From contig JBARZE010000007.1 in the NCBI GenBank assembly GCA_049649525.1, positions 186,001-250,000 on the forward strand: a stretch of 64,000 nucleotides of DNA, given 5' to 3'. This DNA is from JAAURB01 sp049649525. GTDB lineage: Bacteria; Cyanobacteriota; Cyanobacteriia; Cyanobacteriales; Microcoleaceae. The first letter of the stretch is position 1; the number at the start of each line of letters is the position of its first letter. The notes under the pieces are model-generated. The model was not told the DNA's origin. It made no database searches and was given only the letters and a program-made list of their open reading frames with translations. The translations under genes were made by a program, and so were the position numbers. Below are positions 1 to 8,842 of the stretch, one piece after another.

Positions 1-30
1 GCGGAAAATGCAGTAATAGCATTCTAGAGT

Positions 31-189
31 CTACAGCTTTGCTATCGACTGTCGCAACTGTTGTTCTGCTGCAATTTCATCAATGGCGGCTTTAATCAGA
101 AATTCATATAATGTTGTTTTCAGCAAAAATGGAAAATTAAAACTGTTTTAAACTGCTGGATCTGCATTATTTTGTAATTGCTCAAATAG
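31..189 (-). other. Possible decayed gene end (unidentified)
   Basis: A minus-strand reading frame ends in a TAG and encodes a helical, charged tail (EFLIKAAIDEIAAEQQLRQ). An in-frame TAA interrupts it about 39 codons upstream, and coding-like sequence (LFEQLQNNADPAV) continues before that stop. This could be the remnant of a small gene or chance. I do not recognise the family. The remaining bases of this stretch show nothing further. Confidence 0.2.
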
Positions 190-218
190 TGCAACGCAGT
201 GGTTAGGCTATGGATAAA

Positions 219-1640
219 TTAGGCGAGTATTGCATTATTTGTGAGGTCTTGAATGACGTAAGTATTCCGACCTTTTCGCTTTGCTTGATAAAGCAGTTGA
301 TCGCTAAACTGTAATAAGGTTTCTAAGGAACTACTAGCATCAGGAATTAAGGTAGCAACCCCTAAGCTAATTGTTACAAAACCAGTTGCTTTAGAGTGTG
401 TGTGAGGAATTTTTAGATCTCGAATTGCCATAACAATAGCTTTTGAAACACGCTCAGCTCCTACACTATTCGTATTCGGTAAAACCACAGCAAATTCTTC
501 ACCACCATAACGGGCAACTAAGTCTAAATTGATTCGAGTCACTTCTCTAATAGCACGAGCTAGCTTTTCTAAACATTTATCTCCCGCCAAATGACCATAT
601 GTATCGTTGTAGCTTTTGAAGTAGTCTACATCACACATAATCAGAGATAAAGGTTTAGCAAGATCTGACAATCGCTGCCATTCCTGAGTTAGGAATTCAT
701 TAAATTTACGACGATTGACAACCTGTGTTAAGTGATCTACTGTAGATAAATAGGTAAGTTCTGTATTGGCAGTTTGTAGTTTTTGATTCAGTTGATGCAA
801 TTCATCGGTCTGGCGATCGATCACCTCCTGCATTACTTCCATAACATGATACATTTCAGCCGGATCGAGCATTTTCATCATTTGAGATTGAGTCACAATT
901 CCGGCTAATTCACCTGTCGGATGGGAAATTACCAGTCGGCGTACACCCAATTCATGCATGCGTTGATTAACATTCCAAAGAGAGTCCTGGGGCTGCATTG
1001 TAGAGAGGGGTGCACTCATCACACTTTCCGCCGAAATCTGAGCTAAATCTAAACCCATTTGATGAAAACGGACAATATCACGCTCAGTAATAATTCCCAT
1101 TGGAGTAAGAGTGTGATGATCGATAATAACAATACAACTAATACGATTATCCGCCATTTTTTGAGACAACATTATCACCGACTCGTTAGGCAATCCATGG
1201 ATTACCTGACGAATCATCACATCAGCGACCCGAATATAACGTAGTAAATATTCTGGCTTTAGCAGTTTTCTGATGCTTTGAGGAGTAATAATTCCTAAAA
1301 GCTGGCCTCGATCGTCTAAAACCGGAAGATGTCGAATTTTATTTTTAGTTAAAAGCTTTGACAGCGTGAAAATATCTTGAGTCTCAGAAACTTGAATAGT
1401 AATAATTTTTTGTGTCATTACTTCCGCTAAAATCTGAGTTTGAAGCAGTGTATTATTAGCCGTAATTCGGACAATATCTCGTTCAGTGAAAATCCCTAGA
1501 AGTTTTCGATTCTCGATAATTAGCACACAAGATTCTCTAGCCTCGGACATCATTTCAATTGCCTGCTGAATCGAGGCTGATGGCGGCAAAGCTAGAAAAG
1601 AAGTCTGAACTAAGAGATCACGATTTGTTTGTGATTCCAT
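219..1640 (-). CDS. Four-CBS-domain diguanylate cyclase (GGDEF)
   Basis: Predicted cytoplasmic signalling enzyme that makes cyclic di-GMP from two GTP. The 473 residues hold two CBS pairs (roughly 8-125 and 140-262), a short coiled coil (265-300) and a GGDEF domain from about 300. The active-site motif GGEEF is at residues 379-383, and the metal-binding Asp lies in CDVDYFK. CBS pairs usually bind adenine nucleotides, so the cyclase may respond to energy status; that is inference. The usual RxxD inhibitory site just upstream of GGEEF is not seen (the sequence reads RINLD), so classical product inhibition may be absent. The start is an ATG, and there are no membrane segments. The gene is monocistronic, about 200 bases from its upstream neighbour. 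Confidence 0.93.
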   Translation of the reverse strand: MESQTNRDLLVQTSFLALPPSASIQQAIEMMSEARESCVLIIENRKLLGIFTERDIVRITANNTLLQTQILAEVMTQKIITIQVSETQDIFTLSKLLTKNKIRHLPVLDDRGQLLGIITPQSIRKLLKPEYLLRYIRVADVMIRQVIHGLPNESVIMLSQKMADNRISCIVIIDHHTLTPMGIITERDIVRFHQMGLDLAQISAESVMSAPLSTMQPQDSLWNVNQRMHELGVRRLVISHPTGELAGIVTQSQMMKMLDPAEMYHVMEVMQEVIDRQTDELHQLNQKLQTANTELTYLSTVDHLTQVVNRRKFNEFLTQEWQRLSDLAKPLSLIMCDVDYFKSYNDTYGHLAGDKCLEKLARAIREVTRINLDLVARYGGEEFAVVLPNTNSVGAERVSKAIVMAIRDLKIPHTHSKATGFVTISLGVATLIPDASSSLETLLQFSDQLLYQAKRKGRNTYVIQDLTNNAILA

Positions 1641-1844
1641 GATGATGATTTACCAAAAGTGTATAAGCCTCGTGAGGGGTAGATGTCTTGCTAGAAGATC
1701 GCTTGTGAAGTTGATTTAATTATAGCTGAACCTAACCCCTTGACCTTTCTCGGCAACACAATTTACTGATTTATAAATATTTGATCGCAAAACAGTTTGC
1801 AATTTATTCCTCTTTTCTCTCTGTGTCCTAATCACCTAGTTGGT

Positions 1845-3314
1845 TCATGATCTTCGATTTATTGCCGCTTCATAAACCTTTTGATTTGCCTTGACTGACT
1901 TTTCTAAATCCACCATCGGATTCGGATAATCCACCCCTAAACGCACATTAAACTTCTTTTGTTCCTCCGATGAAAGCTTCCACGGTGTATGAACTTTATC
2001 CCCCGGAATTCCTGCTAACTCCGGCAACCAATGCCGCACGTAATCTCCTTTCTTATCATAATCTTTTGCTTGTTTGGGAATATTAAAATAGCGAAAACCC
2101 CTCGCATCATTCCCAACGCCTGCTGTATAATTCCAGTTTCCCCAATTACTACAAACATCATAATCAATTAACACAGATTCAAACCATTCTGCTCCCATTT
2201 GCCAATTAATTCCTAAATTTTTAGTTAAGAAACTAGCGACGTTTTGCCGTCCTCGGTTTGACATAAATCCTGTTGCGGCTATCTCCCGCATATTGGCATC
2301 AATAAACGGAAATCCTGTCATCCCGGTGCGCCATTGTTCAAACTGTTTTTCATTCTCTTTCCAGGGAATATCAATCCCTTGTAAACCCGATTGACGGAAT
2401 ATTTTATTCCCATGTTTGAGGCAAATAAACCGAAAATAATCTCGCCATAATAACTCAAAAATGAGCCAATAAGTTGAGTCATTTTTAACTCTTTGTTCTT
2501 CGTATTCTTCAACTTGATCGTAAATATAACGAGGCGATAAACACCCTAAAGCTAACCAAGCGGAAAATTTAGAAGAATAATTTGCCCCGAGTAAACCATT
2601 ACGAGTTTGTTTATAATCTTTTAGACAATTCTGTTGCCAAAAATAATCTTTCAGTCGTTCAATTCCGGCTGTTTCTCCGCCGTGAAAGTGTAAAACACCT
2701 CGTTCATCTACGGCAGGTAATTCTAATCCAAAATCTTGTAATGTCGGTAATTCACCCCGTTCTATTTCGGGTAAACTAGGTAACTGTTGAGGCGTTGGGA
2801 AAGATTGGTAAGGACTACTATTTTTCTCAACTTGTTTACGAAATTGGGTAAAAACTTCAGGTAATTGTTTAATTTTAAACGGTAAATCATTGATATCATA
2901 AAGTGTTGAACCCCAACAGGCTTTTAAGTTTACTCCCATTGGTTTTAAAGTATTTTCTAATACTTTTTCTACAGCTATTTCTTCTGCGGTTACTTCTTGA
3001 TAATAATAAACACTATCAATTTCTAAAGCTTTAACGATTTCTGGAATAACTTCTTCAGGTAATCCTGGACGAATGATTAAATCACTCCCTAAGTTTTGTA
3101 GAGATTGGCGTAAATCAGCAACACTTTCGATTAAAAATTGAGCGCGAAATTCGCCTGTTTTAGGAAAGCCATAAGAGGTTTCTCCAAATTGCCGAGGATC
3201 AAAACAATAAACCGGAATAATTTCAGCCTTTGCTTTAACTGCTAAATGTAAAGGCTCATGATCGTGAATTCGTAAGTCGTTACGATACCAAATTAAAATG
3301 CGTTTTTCGCTCAC
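1845..3314 (-). CDS. Cryptochrome/photolyase, DASH type
   Basis: Flavoprotein of the DNA photolyase/cryptochrome family, 489 residues starting with GTG. The N-terminal antenna-binding alpha/beta domain opens with ILIWYRNDLRIHDHEPL. The C-terminal FAD-binding helical domain contains WRDYFRF, the block TGFPFIDANMRE and NYTAGVGNDARGFRYFN (from residue 395). The last block followed by IPKQAKDYD is typical of the DASH branch, whose members repair cyclobutane dimers mainly in single-stranded DNA and bind MTHF and FAD. A class I CPD photolyase is the alternative; the NYTAGVGND motif favours DASH. No operon partner is evident, and the next upstream gene starts about 70 bases away on the same strand. 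Confidence 0.9.
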   Translation of the reverse strand: MSEKRILIWYRNDLRIHDHEPLHLAVKAKAEIIPVYCFDPRQFGETSYGFPKTGEFRAQFLIESVADLRQSLQNLGSDLIIRPGLPEEVIPEIVKALEIDSVYYYQEVTAEEIAVEKVLENTLKPMGVNLKACWGSTLYDINDLPFKIKQLPEVFTQFRKQVEKNSSPYQSFPTPQQLPSLPEIERGELPTLQDFGLELPAVDERGVLHFHGGETAGIERLKDYFWQQNCLKDYKQTRNGLLGANYSSKFSAWLALGCLSPRYIYDQVEEYEEQRVKNDSTYWLIFELLWRDYFRFICLKHGNKIFRQSGLQGIDIPWKENEKQFEQWRTGMTGFPFIDANMREIAATGFMSNRGRQNVASFLTKNLGINWQMGAEWFESVLIDYDVCSNWGNWNYTAGVGNDARGFRYFNIPKQAKDYDKKGDYVRHWLPELAGIPGDKVHTPWKLSSEEQKKFNVRLGVDYPNPMVDLEKSVKANQKVYEAAINRRS

Positions 3315-3382
3315 AGTTCGTTTAAAATTTATATAATATCAATATCGTCTTATTTTAACATTTTTGACAGCAAAAATAAACG

Positions 3383-3850
3383 TTAAAGAAATCGAGATAA
3401 ATCAAATTCTTCCGGGGTTGATAAGCCGCGATCGCGTTCTGCTATTAGTAGTAATAATATCTGAGTGGTATAATCTACTGAGCCGCGTAATTCTTCTTGT
3501 AAAATATCTAATCCACCATTGGCATATTCTTCAAAAATCTGAGTTTTTAATGTTTCGGCTTCCGAATTAAACGGAGATAAAAGTGCTGTATCTTCTGTTT
3601 CAGATAACATCATTAACTTAATTGCTAAATCATATCCTCTTGAAACAAATACTTCCATAGAAATCGGGGCGGGTTCCCGCTTAGAAACTATTTCAACAGC
3701 GACTCTCTTTTGACGTTTTAACCCTAACATTGCAGCAAACACAACCACATCTGCATAAGTTTGAAATGGCCCTATTTTACCTTCTGATTCAGTTAAAGAC
3801 TTAACAAATTCTGCTTTTTCTTTTGCAATCCGAACTCGATTCAATGACAT
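3383..3850 (-). CDS. Putative Dnd-system-associated protein 4 (orphan)
   Basis: Small soluble protein of 155 residues. Its N-terminal block (KAEFVKSLTESEGKIGPFQTY followed by ADVVVFAAMLGLKR) and acidic C-terminus ending LSRFL match my recollection of the cyanobacterial 'DNA phosphorothioation-associated protein 4' family. I cannot verify this by search. The family is named for co-occurrence with dndBCDE; its biochemical role is not known to me. No dnd gene lies in this window, so it is an orphan here. An ATG 21 codons further upstream is open, but those codons would run through an intergenic repeat, so the internal ATG before SLNRVRIAK is preferred. The gene lies downstream of the CNNM-type gene on the same strand. 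Confidence 0.55.
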   Translation of the reverse strand: MSLNRVRIAKEKAEFVKSLTESEGKIGPFQTYADVVVFAAMLGLKRQKRVAVEIVSKREPAPISMEVFVSRGYDLAIKLMMLSETEDTALLSPFNSEAETLKTQIFEEYANGGLDILQEELRGSVDYTTQILLLLIAERDRGLSTPEEFDLSRFL

Positions 3851-3905
3851 AATTATGAATGATGAATTGTGAGGGTCAATTGATAATTGATAATTACTTT
3901 TATAC

Positions 3906-3924
3906 GGGCGCATTGAATGCGCCC
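3906..3924. repeat. 19-bp near-perfect palindrome (GGGCGCATT-G-AATGCGCCC)
   Basis: Nine-base arms around a single central base, placed immediately after the stop codon of the upstream minus-strand gene and flanked by short AATTGATAATT-type repeats. Similar GC-rich palindromes followed by CCTAC are common between cyanobacterial genes. It may act as an RNA hairpin terminating or stabilising the upstream transcript. Confidence 0.6.
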
Positions 3925-5403
3925 CTACGAGTCTCCATCTCTGTTTAATTCTATCTCAGATGAATCCTCGACTGGATCTTCTGAAGTTTGAACTGCTTCG
4001 GGTGAATCTGGGAGTACTTCATTACTATCTGAGATATCACTCATCTCAGTTAATAGTTCAGAATCTATCTCAGTTTCAATCAAACGAATTTGGATTTTTT
4101 CTAATCGAGGTCCTTCAGCCGCAGCTATCGTCATTTCCAGGTTTTGATAATTTAAAACTTCCCCTTTGGTGGGTATTTTTTGGAGTTGATCGATGATAAA
4201 ACCCGCTAAAGTTTGATACTCTTCGGTTAAGGGTAAAGTGAGGTTCAATAATTCATTAACTTCTTCAATATCTAACTGTGCTTGTACCAGGAAAGTTTGC
4301 TCATCAATATATTGTAGTTTGACTTCTTCGGCTTGAGTCGGTTCGGCGCTATCGCCAATAATTTCAGCGACTAAATCTTGAATGGTCACGAGTCCGGCTG
4401 TACCGCCAAATTCATCAACGATAATCACCATTTCAGTATTGGCCCGCTGCATTAAGGGTAACAATTCACTGAGGAGAATTTGTTCTGAGATAAACCGGGC
4501 AGGACGAACCCAAGGTTCGAGTGAAGTATCAGCAGATAAAATTCTTTCAGCTAAAGGTTTTGCTAAATCTTTGAAGTCTACAATTCCGACAATATCATCT
4601 AAAGATTCTCCCATGACCGGATAGCGAGAATGTCCTGAGACTGCGGCTTCATCTAACAAGCTTTGAAAAGTGGCATCTCTGGGGAGGGCGACAATACTGG
4701 TACGAGGGATCATCACTTCTTCGGCTGCCACATCCCCAAATTCAAACACATTATTGAGGAGTTGTCGTTCTTCTGCTTCTAAACCCGTAGACTCGGTTGA
4801 AGTGGCGATAATTAACTGTAACTCTTCTGGGGTCACACGGGTGTAAGGTTCTCCGGTAAACGTCATGCCGCCTAAGTGGAGTAACCAACGAGTGGACTGA
4901 TTTAACGCCCAGACAAAGGGCCGAAAAAAGCGGGCAATTGCTAAACTCGGAGGGGCAAGCAACCGCGCCAACTGTTCGGGATAGAGTAATGCGACCGATT
5001 TGGGATAGAGTTCACCGAGAACAATTTGTAGGTAAGCAATGGCAACAAATGTCAGTAGGGGAATGGCAACGGAATGAGATAAAGTAGACTGAATTTGGGG
5101 GGTAACGGGAAGATAGGATAACCAGCTTCTGAGGGCAACCGCAACGGTTCCTTCAGCGATCCATCCCAACGCTAAACTAGAGAGGGTAATGCCAAATTGA
5201 GTCGTTGACAACAATAAATCAATCCGTCGCTGTAGCTTTTGAACACTACGGGCTGGGGCATCTCCCGCGTCTACCAGTTGACTGATCCGCGATCGCCGTA
5301 CCGACACCATAGAAAATTCAGCCGTCACGAAAAATGCGTTAATCGCGATCAGCAGAAATACCGCAAGGAGTCGCACCAGCATATCATTGAAAGTGAGGGT
5401 CAT
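3925..5403 (-). CDS. CNNM/HlyC-CorC family membrane protein
   Basis: Integral membrane protein of 492 residues. It has an N-terminal DUF21/CNNM transmembrane domain (about 1-190, starting with a hydrophobic helix, then NAFFVTAEFSMVSVRRSRI), a CBS pair (about 215-335, including EEVMIPRTSIVALP and DEFGGTAGLVT) and a C-terminal CorC/HlyC domain (about 355-440). Family members are linked to magnesium or cobalt efflux and ion homeostasis. The older name 'hemolysin' is misleading. The last 50 residues are an acidic, Ser/Asp/Glu-rich tail, probably disordered. It starts with ATG. The minus-strand neighbour below is separated by a palindromic repeat, so a shared transcript is possible but not shown. 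Confidence 0.9.
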   Translation of the reverse strand: MTLTFNDMLVRLLAVFLLIAINAFFVTAEFSMVSVRRSRISQLVDAGDAPARSVQKLQRRIDLLLSTTQFGITLSSLALGWIAEGTVAVALRSWLSYLPVTPQIQSTLSHSVAIPLLTFVAIAYLQIVLGELYPKSVALLYPEQLARLLAPPSLAIARFFRPFVWALNQSTRWLLHLGGMTFTGEPYTRVTPEELQLIIATSTESTGLEAEERQLLNNVFEFGDVAAEEVMIPRTSIVALPRDATFQSLLDEAAVSGHSRYPVMGESLDDIVGIVDFKDLAKPLAERILSADTSLEPWVRPARFISEQILLSELLPLMQRANTEMVIIVDEFGGTAGLVTIQDLVAEIIGDSAEPTQAEEVKLQYIDEQTFLVQAQLDIEEVNELLNLTLPLTEEYQTLAGFIIDQLQKIPTKGEVLNYQNLEMTIAAAEGPRLEKIQIRLIETEIDSELLTEMSDISDSNEVLPDSPEAVQTSEDPVEDSSEIELNRDGDS

Positions 5404-5519
5404 GATTTAATGAATTATCCCCCGAATGTTCATTTTTTCAGTCTCCACAAAGTAATGAGAGGAAACGAAATGCTGACAAGCGTAGCTATTATTAGCATAG
5501 GGGGATTAATTATAGGGAT

Positions 5520-6194
5520 TTATTGAATGATAGGAATGCCAGACATTTGTAACTGTAAGTTTTGGTCTGGATAATCGGTTAAACTCATTGCCAGTTCATC
5601 AGCATTCTCTAAAAGAACGGTTGGAATACTGACAATACCGCTGTAAACCTTATTATCCGGTGGAACTTGTCCGGGCAACTCATCTACACTAGCACTTAAT
5701 GCCCGGCCTTTATCATCTGTGACATTGAGAAAACTGTAAAGAAAACGAACAGATTCTTCTCCTTCGTTTTTCAAGCTGACTTTTAACCTGAGAGTGGTTC
5801 CTTTGCGACTGGCAGAAGTCACTTGCATGGTAATTCCCCCATCTCGGCTGACAATGGGAAAGACCGAAGAAGAATTAGACGCAGCAGGTTTGGGTGTCGG
5901 TTGCGGATCGGATACAGAAGTTGATGCGACAGCCACTGTCCCTTCCTCTGCTTTGCCTTCCATCTGCTGTTTTATGCTTTTGAGAATATCGTCTTCCTTC
6001 AGCATTTGGACGCTTTCCGAACGTTCACCATTGCTTTTTTTGCCCGTGAGGTGACTCGGGCGCATATCCGGTTGGCTAATTTCTTTCAAAGCTTCTCGGC
6101 CTAGCTTGTATCCCCAACTAGAACTGAATAGTCCGGCCCCAAACATCATTATTAGCAGAACAACCGTAAGTATGACAGTAGAGTTCAATCGCAT
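5520..6194 (-). CDS. Membrane-anchored hypothetical with C-terminal beta domain
   Basis: A 224-residue protein with one N-terminal transmembrane helix (about 7-28, VILTVVLLIMMFGAGLF), a charged low-complexity linker (about 45-110, Lys/Ser/Glu then Pro/Thr/Ser rich) and a C-terminal domain (about 115-224) whose alternating hydrophobic pattern (TLRLKVSLKNEGEESVRFLY) resembles the immunoglobulin-like fold of DUF4352-type extracytoplasmic proteins. It probably faces the periplasm. An AGGAGG sequence abuts the ATG with almost no spacer, which is unusual; there is no better start before the helix. Its function is unknown, and the nearest genes are unrelated. Confidence 0.7.
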   Translation of the reverse strand: MRLNSTVILTVVLLIMMFGAGLFSSSWGYKLGREALKEISQPDMRPSHLTGKKSNGERSESVQMLKEDDILKSIKQQMEGKAEEGTVAVASTSVSDPQPTPKPAASNSSSVFPIVSRDGGITMQVTSASRKGTTLRLKVSLKNEGEESVRFLYSFLNVTDDKGRALSASVDELPGQVPPDNKVYSGIVSIPTVLLENADELAMSLTDYPDQNLQLQMSGIPIIQ

Positions 6195-6410
6195 CCTCCT
6201 CTCGAGTGTGGTGTGTATAAATGTTCTAACTGCCTATGCGTCATAAGTATATTAGCAGTCTGTTGAGTTAAATGCATCGCCATAAATGTAATCATTTAAG
6301 CAGTTGAATCAAATTTATAGTTTATTCAGAAGCAATTTATGCTATATTCTACCTGAGGATAACTTCTAGTTTAACTCACTTCGTTAAACAGTTGGAAGTA
6401 TTCGACTATA

Positions 6411-6483
6411 GCGCCCTTGGCCGATTGGGGAGGCAGCGAACTCATAATTCGCCTTCAGGCTGGTTCGATCCCAGCAGGGCGCA
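6411..6483 (+). tRNA. tRNA-Ile(CAT), lysidine type (alternative: tRNA-Met)
   Basis: A complete 73-base cloverleaf. The 7-bp acceptor stem is GCGCCCT/AGGGCGC and the discriminator is A. The anticodon stem GCGAA/TTCGC carries the loop CTCATAA, and the T stem GCTGG/CCAGC carries the loop TTCGATC. The anticodon is CAT. The D arm has only three clear pairs (GCC/GGC) and a 9-base loop. The D-arm style, the CTCATAA loop and the ends GC...GCA resemble chloroplast trnI-CAU, so I favour tRNA-Ile2, whose C34 is changed to lysidine by TilS to read AUA. CCA is not encoded. Confidence 0.8.
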
Positions 6484-6668
6484 TTCTTAGCACTGACAGC
6501 ATGGCTCGATTGTTTAACCTGATTAATGAGTGATGAATGCTTCTGATGGGAGCAATTCTGCCTGTGAGTCCTTGAATAAATTCTTTAATGGGCGTTGATG
6601 TTGATCGAGTTAACTTATATTAGTTAACAGACTTGATTAGATCCAATAATGTCAAAGCCAATTCAGTT

Positions 6669-8057
6669 ATGACAAGCATCATAAGCCGATCTGTGAAAAA
6701 TCTGTTTCGCTACACTAATCAATGGTTTCGACGAACTCCGGAAAGGGCGCTGGATCAAGCTTATGATGCCGCGTTGAAAATTCGTTCGATAGAAATTGAG
6801 CATTTTAACGGAAAACCCATTTCTACAGATACAAGCGATTATGGCGATCGCGTCAATAATTATTTTAAATCTGAATTAAAACAATCTCTCAATATTATTC
6901 AAACTCGTCTGGCAGAATTCAATATGAGCCGTTCTATTTTTGGGCTTTCTGAGTCTTTGAATGGAAGGCAAACCAATAACAGCTTTGATGTAGAAGCTGA
7001 ATTCAATGAATTTAGAACCTCAGACAGCTTTTCAATTTGTTATGAAAAGTTGAACTATATTGATTCAGTGATTATATCATATCAGCCTCCTGCCAAAAAG
7101 ACTTCTAAACAGTCTAAAGCATTGGTTAAAGTGCCTCAACCCCCGAATTTTGCTGTGATTTCTCAATCTGATTCGCAGCCCTATAATTCAATGAGTAAAA
7201 ATTATAATGAGCCGGGTATTCCAACTACAGATAATAACTTGAAAGAAGAACTGACTGAAGGCTCAGATACCAGTTTTTTACCCCGCTCTTTACTCAGAAC
7301 TTTTGGTCGAATTCGTCGAGAACTTAATCCAGAATCGGAAGATGAGGTTCTCAAGAAATATCGAAAATCTAAAGTTAAAACGATTATCTCCATTCGGTTT
7401 GTTTTACTCTTAATTTTAATTCCTTTACTGACTCAGCAACTGAGTAAGAATTTTTTAGTGGGGCCAATTGTTGATTCAGTTTGGCATCAGGAACAGCAAG
7501 AAACCTTCTTCAATTTAGATATGGAAGAAGAAGCGTTTATGGAATTACATCGTTATCAGGAACGGTTAGAATTTAAAAAAATGATTGGAATACTTCCTGA
7601 TATTACGGACGAAGAAATTGAAGCAGAAATGAAACAGAAAGCCCAAGAACTAGCCGGAGAATATCAAAGCTTGGGTTCAGATGCCATCAAAAATGTTTTT
7701 GCAGATATTTTCTCAGTTGTCGCTTTTGGTGTAATTATCTATACAAACCGCAAGGAAGTAGATATTTTAAAGTCTTTTATGGGCGATTTAATTTATGGCT
7801 TAAGTGACAGTGCTAAAGCATTTATTATTATTCTGTTAACAGATATGTTTGTGGGTTTCCACTCTCCTCATGGATGGGAAGTTATATTAGAAAGCATTGC
7901 CCGACATTTTGGCTTACCTGAAAATCGAGATTTTAACTTTCTATTCATTGCCACATTTCCAGTGATTTTAGATGCTGTTTTCAAATACTGGATTTTCCGT
8001 TATCTTAACCGAAGTTCACCCTCTGCTGTTTCTACTTATAAGACAATGAATGAGTAA
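6669..8057 (+). CDS. pxcA: Proton extrusion protein PxcA (CemA-like)
   Basis: Inner-membrane protein of the PxcA/CemA/CotA family, needed for light-dependent proton release and pH and inorganic-carbon homeostasis in cyanobacteria. The N-terminal ~240 residues are soluble and partly low complexity. The C-terminal part holds about four membrane helices (first at IISIRFVLLLILIPLL, last at FLFIATFPVILDAVFKYWIF) with the conserved family tail FRYLNR. The 462-residue length fits the cyanobacterial rather than the shorter plastid form. The ATG at MTSIISRSVKNLF is chosen; a TTG 12 codons upstream is also open, and neither has a clear Shine-Dalgarno. It lies downstream of the tRNA gene. Confidence 0.9.
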   Translation: MTSIISRSVKNLFRYTNQWFRRTPERALDQAYDAALKIRSIEIEHFNGKPISTDTSDYGDRVNNYFKSELKQSLNIIQTRLAEFNMSRSIFGLSESLNGRQTNNSFDVEAEFNEFRTSDSFSICYEKLNYIDSVIISYQPPAKKTSKQSKALVKVPQPPNFAVISQSDSQPYNSMSKNYNEPGIPTTDNNLKEELTEGSDTSFLPRSLLRTFGRIRRELNPESEDEVLKKYRKSKVKTIISIRFVLLLILIPLLTQQLSKNFLVGPIVDSVWHQEQQETFFNLDMEEEAFMELHRYQERLEFKKMIGILPDITDEEIEAEMKQKAQELAGEYQSLGSDAIKNVFADIFSVVAFGVIIYTNRKEVDILKSFMGDLIYGLSDSAKAFIIILLTDMFVGFHSPHGWEVILESIARHFGLPENRDFNFLFIATFPVILDAVFKYWIFRYLNRSSPSAVSTYKTMNE

Positions 8058-8091
8058 TGAATTATGAATTATGAATTATGAATTATGAATT
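8057..8091. repeat. Heptamer tandem repeat (ATGAATT x5)
   Basis: Five perfect consecutive copies of ATGAATT begin at the stop codon of the upstream gene and fill the start of the convergent intergenic gap. Such runs are prone to slippage and vary between strains. Confidence 0.9.
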
Positions 8092-8144
8092 CATACCCAC
8101 GGGCAATGATCATAAACTCTATTCATGACTCATTACTCAATTAC

Positions 8145-8164
8145 AGACGTTACATGTAACGTCT
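8145..8164. repeat. 20-bp perfect palindrome (AGACGTTACA-TGTAACGTCT)
   Basis: A perfect inverted repeat followed by CTAC, lying between two convergent genes and ending just before the stop of the minus-strand gene. It resembles dispersed GTAGAGACGTT..AACGTCTCTAC elements common in cyanobacteria. A two-sided terminator or a miniature mobile-element remnant are both possible. Confidence 0.6.
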
Positions 8165-8773
8165 CTACATATTCCTTACTCTCCTATCTTTCAAATCTTC
8201 TGGACGATCAATATCCGATAATGGAGGTAAATTTCCAATACTTAAATTAAGGGGTTGACAGCGGGCTAAAGTTTGTTCTAAAACTCGCTCAGTTCCCCAA
8301 TCAATATCTTGAAAAAGTTGAGGAATAGATCGCCTTAAACCCATTAAATAATAGCCGCCATCTGTGGCTGTACCGATGACTAAATCTTGTTGTTTTAATG
8401 TATCAAAAGCTTGGTTTAAAATGTCTGAATTTAAATCAATACAATCTGTTCCTACAATAATAATTGCTGTTAATTTTCGCTCAAATCCTATTTGAAAACT
8501 TTGATTCATGCGATCGCCTAAATCTCCATTTCCTTGTAAATTATAAGTTAAATCTTCCCCTAACCAATTCTGCATTTGAGATAAGGAGCCGCCAGTATAT
8601 CGAACTTCTAAAGAAATTGAGCGAGACTGGATCAATTCTCGTCCCGTGTTAACCGTTTTTTGTGCCATTTGACGATGAAGCTGAGCCGCCCCAACAGCGC
8701 CTAAAGCTGGAATTAATCGAGTTTTAGTTTGACCCGGTTGAGGATAACGAGTGAAAATAATGAGATGTTCCAT
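8165..8773 (-). CDS. DUF2064 / TIGR04282 glycosyltransferase-like protein
   Basis: A 202-residue soluble protein with a nucleotidyltransferase/GT-A-like fold. The N-terminus LIIFTRYPQPGQTKTRLIP is the hallmark of the TIGR04282 family; the internal VGTDCIDLN and TDGGYYLMGL blocks correspond to the nucleotide-sugar or NTP binding region. Some family members are annotated in arsenosugar biosynthesis, but the substrate here cannot be read from sequence and no arsenic gene is adjacent. It ends about 100 bases from convergent pxcA. The upstream neighbour on the same strand is a sugar permease, about 70 bases away. Confidence 0.85.
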   Translation of the reverse strand: MEHLIIFTRYPQPGQTKTRLIPALGAVGAAQLHRQMAQKTVNTGRELIQSRSISLEVRYTGGSLSQMQNWLGEDLTYNLQGNGDLGDRMNQSFQIGFERKLTAIIIVGTDCIDLNSDILNQAFDTLKQQDLVIGTATDGGYYLMGLRRSIPQLFQDIDWGTERVLEQTLARCQPLNLSIGNLPPLSDIDRPEDLKDRRVRNM

Positions 8774-8842
8774 CTGATAATAATATTGCCTATAAAATTA
8801 CTGTAATCTAATGGATGGTAATTTCAACTAAAGTATTTTTCC

